Assembly: GCF_028771845.1 (NCBI RefSeq)
Contig: NZ_CP118270.1
Location: 4,588,001 to 4,652,000, forward strand
Direction of reading: 5' to 3'
Source: Paenibacillus marchantiae
GTDB lineage: Bacteria > Bacillota > Bacilli > Paenibacillales > Paenibacillaceae
DNA length: 64,000 bases
Within the stretch, counting starts at the first letter, position 1. Each line of letters begins with the position of its first letter. Under the pieces are notes generated by a model. It ran no database searches, was not told the origin of the DNA, and was given only the letters and a program-made list of their open reading frames with translations. The position numbers were made by a program, and so were the translations under genes. Shown here piece by piece: positions 45,916-55,111 of the stretch.

Positions 45916-46182
45916 GTGAATATTGAGATTATTCGTGCAGAGATGCGTCGTGAAGATGAGAAGAATTATGTAGGAAATACGGTTTTTCGTGCAGAAGGCG
46001 AAAAGTCAGTTTATGAGATTACGTTTATGAGCAAGAACGGCAAGGATTGGGACTATAGTCTGCATTTCACTGAACAATCCGGTGATGAAGATGAATTGCT
46101 GCGTATGGACGAGCTGCTTGAAAACGATGATGATATGTACAATCAACTGCTTGATGCGGCACTGGATGCTTACCCGGCATAA
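45916..46182 (+). CDS. Small acidic protein of unknown function
   Basis: 88 residues from the GTG at 45916, where AAGGAG lies nine bases upstream; an earlier in-frame ATG has none. It contains a small beta-rich part (VYEITFMSKNGKDWDYSLHF) and a very acidic C-terminus (DEDELLRMDELLENDDD). No family is recognised. A terminator follows, so it is transcribed alone. Confidence 0.7.
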   Translation: MNIEIIRAEMRREDEKNYVGNTVFRAEGEKSVYEITFMSKNGKDWDYSLHFTEQSGDEDELLRMDELLENDDDMYNQLLDAALDAYPA

Positions 46183-46229
46183 TAGGACCGAGAGGTTCTT
46201 GTTCTAATATGGAATGTAGCTGATTATAC

Positions 46230-46272
46230 TAGACGGTGTATGCCTGAAACAGGGCGTCCACCGTCTATTTTA
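46230..46272 (+). terminator. Terminator after the small acidic protein gene
   Basis: TAGACGGTG pairs perfectly with CACCGTCTA around a 20-base loop, followed by TTTTATT. Confidence 0.75.
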
Positions 46273-46366
46273 TTGGGAATAAGGAATAGTTACTCCAGAA
46301 AAGGGAAGTCTATGACAGATGAATGGAACCAGAGAGACAATCCGCCTGAATGGGAGGTAACCGTGA

Positions 46367-47176
46367 ATGGCATCTGACAATCTGATTACAGCAGGAATGA
46401 CGGGACTTGAAGAAGTCGCGCACGATATCCTCAGTCTGCGTACACTGTTCGTTAATGTTGTGTTCATCGGGGAGCCTGGAAGCAGGAACTGGGTGCTCGT
46501 GGACACTGGAATGGCCAGTTTCACTGATCAGATTCTTCATGTTGCAACTGAACGCTTTCCTGGTCCACCGTCTGCGATTATTTTGACACATGGTCATTTT
46601 GATCATGTAGGGACCGTCATCGAACTCGAACAATTCTGGGGTGTCCCGGTGTATGCACACCCACTGGAACTGCCTTATTTGACAGGTGTGAAAGATTACC
46701 CTCCGGCGGACCCTACTGTAGGTGGCGGTTTGATGGCACGGCTGTCATTTGCTTATCCTAATGAAGCTATTAATCTCGATGATCGGATATTCAGTCTGCC
46801 GGATGATCATTCAATTCCAGGTGTTTCTGGATGGGAATGGCTGCATACTCCCGGTCACACACCGGGCCATGTATCGCTATTTCGAAAAGAAGACCGTATC
46901 CTGATTGCGGGAGACGCGATCGTCACTGTAAAACAGGAATCGCTCTGGAGTGTGCTGCTTCAGGACAAACAGTTGCACGGTCCACCTGCATATTTCACGA
47001 CGGATTGGCAAGCGGCTCATCGATCAGTTCAGCTTATTCGACGACTGGAGCCCATAGTTGCTGTTACCGGGCACGGTCATTCCTTAACCGGAGAAATGCT
47101 GAGAGATTCGCTGGAGCGGCTCGATCTTGATTTTGAACAGACCGCCGTCCCGGATCACGGCAAATATGTGGATTAA
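46367..47176 (+). CDS. MBL-fold metallohydrolase
   Basis: 269 residues with the metallo-beta-lactamase-fold metal site: H75-x-H77-x-D79-H80 (THGHFDH), a His in HTPGHTPGHVS, the bridging Asp in IAGDAI and a late His in VTGHGHS. An Asp in VDTGM begins the fold. The HTPGHTPGH form is common in the glyoxalase II-like and lactonase-like groups, so it may hydrolyse a thioester or lactone. The substrate is unknown. GGGAGG is eight to nine bases before the ATG. Confidence 0.88.
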   Translation: MASDNLITAGMTGLEEVAHDILSLRTLFVNVVFIGEPGSRNWVLVDTGMASFTDQILHVATERFPGPPSAIILTHGHFDHVGTVIELEQFWGVPVYAHPLELPYLTGVKDYPPADPTVGGGLMARLSFAYPNEAINLDDRIFSLPDDHSIPGVSGWEWLHTPGHTPGHVSLFRKEDRILIAGDAIVTVKQESLWSVLLQDKQLHGPPAYFTTDWQAAHRSVQLIRRLEPIVAVTGHGHSLTGEMLRDSLERLDLDFEQTAVPDHGKYVD

Positions 47177-47248
47177 TAGAGCCGATGCCATGTATGGGCA
47201 TATCTTTGAAATCTTGAATGATTTCAGTACGGCAACATAAGGGGATGG

Positions 47249-47284
47249 AGACAGCCACGGAGCATCGTAGCTGTCTTTTTTTTC
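47249..47284 (+). terminator. Terminator after the MBL-fold gene
   Basis: GACAGC pairs with GCTGTC, with ACG/CGT inside, followed by nine T. Confidence 0.9.
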
Positions 47285-47390
47285 GTTCTATTATGAATTT
47301 GTTCTCTATCATAGATTGGTATTTTGTGCGTGGTCATGATATAGTCGAGCCGTATAATATAACCTTAGTATGCAGGAGGTACATATAACG

Positions 47391-48401
47391 ATGACACAGC
47401 AAAACGCAGCTTTCGAAGAACAATTTGGAGGTATACCAGCCGTCTGGCTTCGTTTTAATCAATTCGAAGCAGCTGTTATTCCGAGCGTGGGTGCCAACCT
47501 TGTTGCTTTCCGTGATACAGAGCAGGGATTCCGTTATTTGCGTGAGCCAGACCAGGAACATATGGACGAGTTTATGGCAGCACCTGCCGTTTACGGTATA
47601 CCGATTCTTTCTCCACCAAATCGCTATGAGGATGGTCGATTCCCTTGGAACGGCGAAGTCTATCAACTACCTATAAACGAACAAGCTACAGGTAACCATC
47701 TGCATGGATTTCTGCATGATGCCGAGTGGAAGGTTGAGGGCTACGGATCTAACGAGCTGGAGAGTTATGTTTTGCTAAGTCAGGAAGTGAAAGAAGGACA
47801 TGTGTTCTACAAATACCTGCCATTCACCTTTACAGTGACACTCCGTTATTCGCTGAGTAGTCTGGGACTTCAGCAGCAATTGAATGTCCGCAATAACGGG
47901 AAGGAACGTATGCCGAATTTGTTCGCATTCCATACAGCCATTAGCGTACCTTTTGCACCGGAAAGCCATACATCCGATTACACGGCCAAAATAACGATTG
48001 GTCAGCGTCGTGAATTAAATGAACGTTCTTTGCCTACGGGACAATTTCAACCGCTTACACCAGAGGAAGAGCAATTAAAGGGTGAGGGTGTTAGTCCGTT
48101 TTTTGCAGCCATGGACAACCATTACACTGCAGAACCGCAGAATGGGCGAAACTATATGGAGCTTACCGATCATCGTACCGGTGACAAGTTGGTATACGAT
48201 GTAGGCACGTCATACAAGCACTGGATGATCTGGAATAACAATATGACTGGCGGATTCTTCTGTCCTGAGCCACAGATGAACCTGGTTAATGCCCCGAATG
48301 TACAAGGCATTCCTGCTGAAGAGATCGGTCTGATTGGTCTTGAGCCGGGCGAATTATTTGAGCAAACCAGCCGTCTTTATCCGATTAAACCGCAAAAATA
48401 A
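47391..48401 (+). CDS. Aldose 1-epimerase family protein
   Basis: 336 residues. The galactose mutarotase-like fold is visible: SVGANLVAFRD near the N-terminus, GIPILSPPNRYEDGRF, the substrate His in NHLHGFLHD, NLFAFHTAISV and a late Glu in CPEPQMNLVNAPN. It interconverts the alpha and beta forms of a hexose or is a related sugar-binding enzyme. AGGAGG is about 12 bases before the ATG at 47391; an earlier in-frame ATG lies on that site. The gene appears to stand alone. Confidence 0.88.
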   Translation: MTQQNAAFEEQFGGIPAVWLRFNQFEAAVIPSVGANLVAFRDTEQGFRYLREPDQEHMDEFMAAPAVYGIPILSPPNRYEDGRFPWNGEVYQLPINEQATGNHLHGFLHDAEWKVEGYGSNELESYVLLSQEVKEGHVFYKYLPFTFTVTLRYSLSSLGLQQQLNVRNNGKERMPNLFAFHTAISVPFAPESHTSDYTAKITIGQRRELNERSLPTGQFQPLTPEEEQLKGEGVSPFFAAMDNHYTAEPQNGRNYMELTDHRTGDKLVYDVGTSYKHWMIWNNNMTGGFFCPEPQMNLVNAPNVQGIPAEEIGLIGLEPGELFEQTSRLYPIKPQK

Positions 48402-48625
48402 ATACTCGGACATTTTGCGTCACGCTTACATTTTTGTCGAAAAGGTGAAAACCGGTCAGGCAATCATGTATAATATGACAAGATACACAAGCTTTGCTCA
48501 TAAAAGCATTTTGCATAAAGCCCAAAGTTAATTTTGGAATCAACAGATGCAAGATGCTGTGAAGAAAAGAATGTATACGTATTTTTGTAGAGACCCAAAC
48601 CATCTTTTTGGAGGAGGAAAAGCAA

Positions 48626-50014
48626 GTGGAATACCGCATTGAGAGAGATACGTTAGGTGAAATGAAAGTACCAGCCGACAGGCTGTGGGGAGCTCAAACG
48701 CAGCGCAGCAAGGAGAACTTTCCGATTGGTCGCGAGCATATGCCGATGGAAGTTGTACGTGCTCTTGCCATATTGAAAAAAAGCGCTGCTGCCAGTAACC
48801 ATAAATTAGGTAAATTGTCCGCTGCCAAATCGGATGCAATCGCTTATGCCGCTGATGAAATTATTGCAGGCCGAATTGATGATCATTTCCCGCTCGTGGT
48901 ATGGCAGACGGGTAGCGGAACACAGTCCAACATGAACGTAAACGAGGTCATTGCCAATCTGGGTAACCAGCTGCTGGAACAAAAGGGCAAGGAAGAACGT
49001 CTGCATCCGAATGATGATGTGAACATGTCCCAGAGCTCCAATGATACATTCCCAACGGCTCTGCATGTTGCAGGTGTACTTGCTGTTGAAGATCAGCTCT
49101 TGCCGGCAATCGCGGTGCTGAAAGCCACTTTTGCAGACAAATCGGAAAAATTCAAAGATATTATCAAAATTGGACGTACTCATCTTCAGGATGCAACGCC
49201 AATTACACTCGGTCAGGAGATCAGCGGCTGGGAAGCGATGCTCGATAAGAGTGAACGCATGATCCGGGATAGTGTTAATTATATGAAAGAACTCGCAATT
49301 GGTGGTACAGCTGTGGGAACCGGAATTAATGCACATCCTGACTTTGGTGATTATACAGCCAAAGAAATTGGCAAGCATACCGGCAAGGATTTTGTATCCG
49401 CTCCAAACAAATTCCATGCGCTTACAAGTCATGATGAAGTGGTCTACGCTCACGGTGCAGTTAAAGCGCTTGCAGCTGACTTAATGAAAATTGCCAATGA
49501 TGTTCGCTGGCTGGCTAGTGGCCCACGAAGTGGTCTGGGAGAGATTCGTATTCCAGAGAACGAACCGGGCAGTTCCATTATGCCGGGTAAAGTGAATCCA
49601 ACCCAGAGCGAAGCGATGACCATGGTGGTTACGCAAGTGATGGGGAACGATGCGGCGATTGGCTTCGCGGCAAGTCAGGGTAACTTCGAGTTGAATGTGT
49701 TCAAACCGGTTATTATCTATAACTTCCTGCAATCTGTTCAGCTTCTCGCTGATTCCATCGTTGCATTCAATGATAAGTGTGCGGTGGGTATTGAGCCTAA
49801 CCTCAGTCAGATAGAACATAATCTGAATAATTCGCTTATGCTGGTTACTGCTCTTAATCCGCACATCGGTTATGAGAATGCAGCCAAAATTGCCAAGCTT
49901 GCGCATAAGGAAGGACTGTCTCTGAAAGAAGCCACTTTGCAGACAGGTCTGCTTACGGAAGAGCAATTCGATCAGTATGTTGATCCAGCGAAAATGATTG
50001 CTCCGAAAGCCTAA
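48626..50014 (+). CDS. fumC: Fumarate hydratase, class II
   Basis: 462 residues from the GTG at 48626, with GGAGGAGG just upstream; this is the length of the B. subtilis enzyme, and an earlier TTG overlaps the ribosome binding site. Family motifs are [32 protein letters not shown] and the signature [15 protein letters not shown] with the catalytic Ser. It converts fumarate to L-malate in the citric acid cycle without an iron-sulfur cluster. It has its own terminator and seems to be a single-gene unit. Confidence 0.96.
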   Translation: MEYRIERDTLGEMKVPADRLWGAQTQRSKENFPIGREHMPMEVVRALAILKKSAAASNHKLGKLSAAKSDAIAYAADEIIAGRIDDHFPLVVWQTGSGTQSNMNVNEVIANLGNQLLEQKGKEERLHPNDDVNMSQSSNDTFPTALHVAGVLAVEDQLLPAIAVLKATFADKSEKFKDIIKIGRTHLQDATPITLGQEISGWEAMLDKSERMIRDSVNYMKELAIGGTAVGTGINAHPDFGDYTAKEIGKHTGKDFVSAPNKFHALTSHDEVVYAHGAVKALAADLMKIANDVRWLASGPRSGLGEIRIPENEPGSSIMPGKVNPTQSEAMTMVVTQVMGNDAAIGFAASQGNFELNVFKPVIIYNFLQSVQLLADSIVAFNDKCAVGIEPNLSQIEHNLNNSLMLVTALNPHIGYENAAKIAKLAHKEGLSLKEATLQTGLLTEEQFDQYVDPAKMIAPKA

Positions 50015-50050
50015 TCAATCATTATCATGCGAACTTCATTCTAATAAACA

Positions 50051-50078
50051 AGCGACCTGCATCCGCAGGTCGTTTTTT
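50051..50078 (+). terminator. Terminator after fumC
   Basis: GCGACCTGC pairs with GCAGGTCGT around four bases, followed by six T. Confidence 0.95.
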
Positions 50079-50193
50079 AGCTCGTGAGGTTTCGTGAACT
50101 AATACTTGTCAGTCTATACGTATACATATAAACTACATATGCGACTGTTTTTTTAATCGATCGGAATTGTTTATTTCATTGGAGGTTTCTGCG

Positions 50194-52938
50194 TTGTCGA
50201 AAAAGAGAAGATTCACGATACGCTCCAAAATTCTATTGGGCTATCTAGTGGTTGTGTTGTTATTTGGTGCTGTTTTGCTGGTGTTATCTGCCCAAATTGA
50301 TGCATCGCAGAAGGAAATCGATTTTATCAGCCACCACGACCTGGAAGTGCATAACCTGACCAACGCAATTGAGAAAAATGTTCTGAATATGGAAACAGGA
50401 CAGCGGGGATTCATGATTACTGGGGAAGAAAGTTATTTGGAGCCATACACCCAAGCGATGACCCAATGGAACTCCAATTATGCCCAACTGTATGAGCTGG
50501 TTAGCGATAACCCATCCCAGCAGAAGAGCCTGGAGAACATCAAATCACATATTGTCCGCTGGATTGATGTTGCCGGAACAGCCTCGGTAGCCCTAAAAAG
50601 ACAAGGGGATCAGGAGAAAGTTATTGATTTTTTCCATTCCGATCCGGGGAAAAGCGAAATTGATCTGTTACGGTCCCAGTTTGAAACCTTCCGCAACACA
50701 GAGATGGGCCTTACGGAGAGTCGGGTGACTGAGCTCGCCGAACGAAGCTCCACACTGCTTACGATTATGTACACCTTATGGGCTGTCGTTGCTGGACTAT
50801 CTGTAGCCGCAGCGCTTGTCATTTCGGGTAATATCGTCAAAACCCTGCGTGAAGTCAAACAAACCATCACCGACATATCCCAAGGCGGCAATCTTACACA
50901 GCGTATTGTTGTCCGAACACATGATGAAGTCGGTGATTTGGGCCAAGAGACCAATATATTGCTGGACACGGTACAGGAACAGAATCGACTTAAGGATCAG
51001 GTTGCCAACATCGCCACGCTCCTGCAGAACCCTACGAGCCTGGAGGGACTGTCACGCTTGTTCCTAAACCAGGTCGCTATCCTGTTGGAAGCCCCGTATG
51101 GCGTGTTATATGCGATGAAAGAGAATCGTCTCATTCGTGTAGCTGCGTATGCAGCAGATGGCGAGAAAGAGCGTTCCCTTGGTAAAGTGTCCGTTGCACC
51201 GGGTGAGGGATTAGTTGGTCAGAGTGCAATTGAGAAGCGGGTTCTGCAAATGAACGACTTGCCTCAAAATTATATTCGTATCTCATCGGGTCTTGGTGAT
51301 GCATCAGCTGCATCACTCACGGTAGCACCTGTGGTATTTGAAGGTAAAACGATAGCTGTAATCGAACTGGCTTCCATGAAGCCAATCGAACCTAAGGAAA
51401 CAAAGCTGCTAACCGAACTGATCGAAATATTCGGGGTGTCGCTTCATTCCACCGTCACACGCATGGAATTACAGCATTTGTATGATGAATCCCAGGTACT
51501 GAATGAAGAATTGCAGACACAATCGGAGAAATTGCAGGCACAGACCGAAGAGATGGTGTCTCAGACGGAAGAGTTACATATGCAGACTGAAGAACTGCAC
51601 ATGTTGAACGAGCGTCTGGAACTGCAGAAAAATGCGGCTGAGACCTCTGCCAGTGAACTTGCAGAAGTAGCGGATCAGTTACGGACAAGCTCTGGTTACA
51701 AGTCTGAGTTCCTGGCGAATATGTCGCATGAACTGCGTACTCCGCTGAACAGTATGCTGATTCTGTCCGAGATTTTGGCTGAGAACAAGCATCAGCACTT
51801 AAACAGTGAAGAACAGAAATATGCTTCGGTGATCCATGCATCAGGCAAGGATCTGTTGAATCTGATTAACGATATTCTCGATCTTTCCAAAGTGGAGGCC
51901 GGGGAGATGGAAGTGGACTTGGATGATGTCTATCTTGGAAGCCTGCCCGAAGCGATGAATCAATATTTCCTGAAAACGGCTGAGCAAAAAGGAATTGATT
52001 TCCGTATTCAGCTTCAAAGCCCTCTGCCGGAAACGATTTTTTCCGACGAGATGCGGTTACATCAGATTCTGAGAAATTTGCTTTCCAACGCATTCAAATT
52101 CACTAATGAAGGAGAAGTGGCCTTAACTATTTCCAGAGTGAGTCTGTCCAATCCTGAAGGGAGCGGAGCAGAGACGGATGTTATAGCTTTCTCGGTTAGT
52201 GATACCGGAATTGGTATTTCGGAGAACAAACTGCTGCAGATCTTTGATGCATTCAAACAGGCCGATGGAGCCACAGCTCGAAAATACGGTGGAACCGGAC
52301 TGGGACTGTCGATCTCTCAATCCCTTGCCAATCTGTTGGGAGGATCAATCTCGGCAACGAGCCGCGAAGGACAAGGAAGTGTCTTTACCCTATTCCTCCC
52401 GCTTAGAAGGGAAGAGCCTGAGGTTATGCAGAACTCCAGATTGTTCTTGAATGAGGTTGCTGTGACTGCTCCTGAAATAAACAGTGCTTCAGGAATGAAT
52501 TCAACCAAAATCGAGATGTTGCTGACTCCACTTGAAGAATCATTATTGAATGGTCGTCAGGTTCTCGTTGTCGATGATGATATTCGAAATGTTTATGCCT
52601 TGGCAAATGCCCTTGAGCAGTATGACATGAAAGTGATAACAGCTCAGAATGGTTACGAGTGTCTGGAGATGTTAGAGAGCGGAGAAGCGAATCCAGATAT
52701 TATCTTGATGGATATCATGATGCCAGAGTTGGATGGGTATGAGACCACTCGCCAGATCCGTGATAGATTGAATCTCAAGAAGCTCCCTATTATTGCTTTG
52801 ACTGCCAAAGCCATGAAAGAAGATCGTGATAAATGTATCGCGGCAGGAGCTTCGGATTATATTAGCAAACCGCTCAATATGAAAGAGGTACTCTCCCGCA
52901 TGAAATTATGGCTGAGTCATGAAACGTTGGGAATCTGA
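50194..52938 (+). CDS. Hybrid sensor histidine kinase with CHASE3, HAMP, GAF and receiver domains
   Basis: About 914 residues from the TTG at 50194, with GGAGG eight bases upstream. In order: a membrane segment (about 13-35), an outside CHASE3-like helical domain (NMETGQRGFMITGEESYLEPY around 75-95), a second membrane segment (about 197-218), HAMP (to about 275), GAF (about 285-430), a coiled coil of repeated QTEEL/ELQ heptads (about 435-500), HisKA with H512 in NMSHELRTPL, HATPase with DTGIGI and GGTGLGLS, and a receiver with phosphoacceptor D840 in LMDIMMPE. No partner phosphotransfer or response gene is adjacent. The signal is unknown. Confidence 0.92.
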   Translation: MSKKRRFTIRSKILLGYLVVVLLFGAVLLVLSAQIDASQKEIDFISHHDLEVHNLTNAIEKNVLNMETGQRGFMITGEESYLEPYTQAMTQWNSNYAQLYELVSDNPSQQKSLENIKSHIVRWIDVAGTASVALKRQGDQEKVIDFFHSDPGKSEIDLLRSQFETFRNTEMGLTESRVTELAERSSTLLTIMYTLWAVVAGLSVAAALVISGNIVKTLREVKQTITDISQGGNLTQRIVVRTHDEVGDLGQETNILLDTVQEQNRLKDQVANIATLLQNPTSLEGLSRLFLNQVAILLEAPYGVLYAMKENRLIRVAAYAADGEKERSLGKVSVAPGEGLVGQSAIEKRVLQMNDLPQNYIRISSGLGDASAASLTVAPVVFEGKTIAVIELASMKPIEPKETKLLTELIEIFGVSLHSTVTRMELQHLYDESQVLNEELQTQSEKLQAQTEEMVSQTEELHMQTEELHMLNERLELQKNAAETSASELAEVADQLRTSSGYKSEFLANMSHELRTPLNSMLILSEILAENKHQHLNSEEQKYASVIHASGKDLLNLINDILDLSKVEAGEMEVDLDDVYLGSLPEAMNQYFLKTAEQKGIDFRIQLQSPLPETIFSDEMRLHQILRNLLSNAFKFTNEGEVALTISRVSLSNPEGSGAETDVIAFSVSDTGIGISENKLLQIFDAFKQADGATARKYGGTGLGLSISQSLANLLGGSISATSREGQGSVFTLFLPLRREEPEVMQNSRLFLNEVAVTAPEINSASGMNSTKIEMLLTPLEESLLNGRQVLVVDDDIRNVYALANALEQYDMKVITAQNGYECLEMLESGEANPDIILMDIMMPELDGYETTRQIRDRLNLKKLPIIALTAKAMKEDRDKCIAAGASDYISKPLNMKEVLSRMKLWLSHETLGI

Positions 52939-52971
52939 TCTTTTCCGTTTGAAATTCAACAGTATTAACTC

Positions 52972-53037
52972 AAAAATAAAACCTATGCCAGTTGCGCAAC
53001 GATTGCTGCAATTGTGTCATGGGTTTTATTTTTTTCT
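52972..53037 (+). terminator. Terminator after the hybrid kinase gene
   Basis: AAAAATAAAACC pairs with GGTTTTATTTTT, with ATG/CAT inside, followed by further T. The loop is about 30 bases with a short inner hairpin. Confidence 0.8.
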
Positions 53038-53193
53038 CATGTAAGCTATTAAAATAAAAATGATGTTATAATACTTAACAACAATAAAGGTTTATTTCAA
53101 TAAAATGGTTGAAACCAAGTGCTCAATCTTTGTTCAGTTCCAAATCAAGGATATATACGGCTTTATGCGTTATATATATGGGAGGTAATGTCC

Positions 53194-54816
53194 ATGCAGC
53201 TCACGGTTAAAGAGGCTTTACAGGTATACCCGTTGTCTGAGGCCAGACTGGTTGCAGGTGGGGAAGGGACTTCGCGGATGATGAAATCCGTTAACGTCAT
53301 GGACGCTCCAGATATAGCGGATTGGATCAAATCCGGAGAACTGCTGTTCACAACCGCGTTTATTATGAAAGACAATGAGACGGATGCACTTCGTTTGATG
53401 CGCCGCCTGAACGAACGTGGTTGTGCTGGGCTTGGCATTAAATTGGGCCGCTTCTGGCAGGCCATTCCGCAAGGGATTATCGAGGAAGCAGATCGACTGC
53501 GGTTACCGCTACTGGAACTGCCGTTTCAGTTTACATTTTCCGACCAGATGAATGCGTTATTCAAGGCTGAACATGAACGCAGCAATCGTTTACTGCACGA
53601 GGTGGTGCAAAAACAGAAAAAATTGATGCAGTTTGCATTGCAGCAGCAACAGCATCGGAATGTATTTGCCGAACTAGCTACCGTGTTGAATTATCCACTT
53701 GCGGTTATTGGCTCCCGCGGACATGTGCTCTATGGTAGCGAAGGTATTGCGGGAGATGCTGTAGTACAAGGTTGGCCTTGGAAATCCGTCATGCACCGAG
53801 TGAAATGGAATCAGGGAAGCTGCCACCGGGTACCCATCAAGCAGAATGATGAAGAATACGGATTTTTGCTCGTCTTCACAGACTCGGCGCTGTCACTTAG
53901 AGCGGAGGAAGAATTGTTTCAGCAGGCTGCGGATGTCCTGGCATTCTATATGGATATGACCTATCGAGAACACATTAACCCCACCGTTCAGGATGAGATG
54001 CGTACACTGCTAACCCAATATCTAGATAACAAAATGACGGTAGATGAACTCACCAAGCTCAGCGAGAATAAAGGCGTTCATCTATTTCAGGGGACCTACC
54101 AATGCGTGTTGATCACACTGGAACCGTCTGTTTTTGCAGAAGGAAAGCTGTTGAAGCAGATCCACCGTGAGTTGCAGTACAATCCGCTTATGCAATTCAC
54201 GGCCTCACAGCATTTTCAGATCGAAGATGGCATACTATCCATCTATACCTGTCCAACGGGGAGGGATTATGGAGAGGAATTATCAGCATTCCTGCTTAAT
54301 AGATTCGGTGACGTTCTTGCAGCACAGGAAGCCAAGGGAGCATCTGCACCGCGTTTCTGGATCAGCAAAATGAAGCATGAGCCGAAGTCGCTACGCGAAG
54401 CCTATCAGGAATGTCTGGATACCCGCCAACTGGCTCGCCGATTCGGTATGAAGGATCGGGCTCTCCAGTTTGAGATGCTGGAATTCGCCTATGTATTCCA
54501 ACATGTTCCGGATAACATCATGGAGAATTACTGCAATAAAGTACTTGAGCCTTTACTGGCCAGGGACGGCGATCCCAATCAGGTGCTGATGAATACGTTG
54601 GAATCTTTTATCGAGAATGATGGACTCATTAACGAAGCTGCGAAGCAACTGTTTGTCCATCGGAACACCGTTACCTATCGGATGGAGAAAGTCGGAAGTT
54701 TGCTGCAAATGGACTTTAAGAAGACTAATGATTTGCTAAAATTAAAGCTCGTATTCACCTTCCGTAAGTTTGTGCGGGACAAAACTACGGCTAGGCCGTA
54801 TTCGCAGCATTATTAA
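53194..54816 (+). CDS. pucR: PucR-family regulator of purine catabolism
   Basis: 540 residues. The N-terminal PucR domain (about 1-125) starts MQLTVKEALQVYPL; the middle has a GGDEF-like/CdaR region, and the C-terminal helix-turn-helix is FVHRNTVTYRMEKVGSLL (about 495-512). The ATG at 53194 has GGGAGG eight bases upstream; an ATG two codons earlier is too close. In B. subtilis PucR activates purine-degradation genes in response to pathway intermediates. Here it stands directly upstream of the urate-to-oxalurate genes, with a terminator in between, so those genes have their own promoter. Confidence 0.92.
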   Translation: MQLTVKEALQVYPLSEARLVAGGEGTSRMMKSVNVMDAPDIADWIKSGELLFTTAFIMKDNETDALRLMRRLNERGCAGLGIKLGRFWQAIPQGIIEEADRLRLPLLELPFQFTFSDQMNALFKAEHERSNRLLHEVVQKQKKLMQFALQQQQHRNVFAELATVLNYPLAVIGSRGHVLYGSEGIAGDAVVQGWPWKSVMHRVKWNQGSCHRVPIKQNDEEYGFLLVFTDSALSLRAEEELFQQAADVLAFYMDMTYREHINPTVQDEMRTLLTQYLDNKMTVDELTKLSENKGVHLFQGTYQCVLITLEPSVFAEGKLLKQIHRELQYNPLMQFTASQHFQIEDGILSIYTCPTGRDYGEELSAFLLNRFGDVLAAQEAKGASAPRFWISKMKHEPKSLREAYQECLDTRQLARRFGMKDRALQFEMLEFAYVFQHVPDNIMENYCNKVLEPLLARDGDPNQVLMNTLESFIENDGLINEAAKQLFVHRNTVTYRMEKVGSLLQMDFKKTNDLLKLKLVFTFRKFVRDKTTARPYSQHY

Positions 54817-54916
54817 CTGAAGAGTGGACCTACTTAATACGTAAATACTTTTATGATCATAATCATTATCCAGAACAAGTGTTGTGCAGCATGACAATGA
54901 AACAGGCATGTCAGAT

Positions 54917-54950
54917 AAAACCGTATTTCCCTTGAGGAAGTGCGGTTTTT
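54917..54950 (+). terminator. Terminator after pucR
   Basis: AAAACCGTATTTCC pairs with GGAAGTGCGGTTTT around a five-base loop (some G-U pairs), followed by T. Confidence 0.85.
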
Positions 54951-54970
54951 CAGCTTTTCATTACATTTGA

Positions 54971-54980
54971 ACAACCAATT
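54971..54980. promoter_or_regulatory. Weak candidate PucR site ahead of pucL
   Basis: ACAACCAATT holds TTGGTT on the minus strand, the core of the B. subtilis PucR box. It is about 56 bases upstream of a start predicted from TATATT at 55020-55025, which has no good -35 hexamer. The outer bases of the box do not match. Confidence 0.25.
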
Positions 54981-55111
54981 CCCGTGCATTGCTAACAAAT
55001 CACATAACTGATGTTATGTTATATTACAAAATTACGTAAATATTGTTGTCGCAGTATCGAGAGACACTTAAAATGAAAAACAACAATCCACAGAAGACCG
55101 GAGGTTCTAAC

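Noticed and set aside
48806-49453. 215-codon minus-strand frame inside fumC
   Set aside because: It is a shadow of a highly conserved gene; Cys- and His-rich, with no ribosome binding site.
54960-55111. Purine riboswitch ahead of pucL
   Set aside because: I looked for the conserved aptamer blocks and did not find them; a PucR-dependent promoter is more likely.
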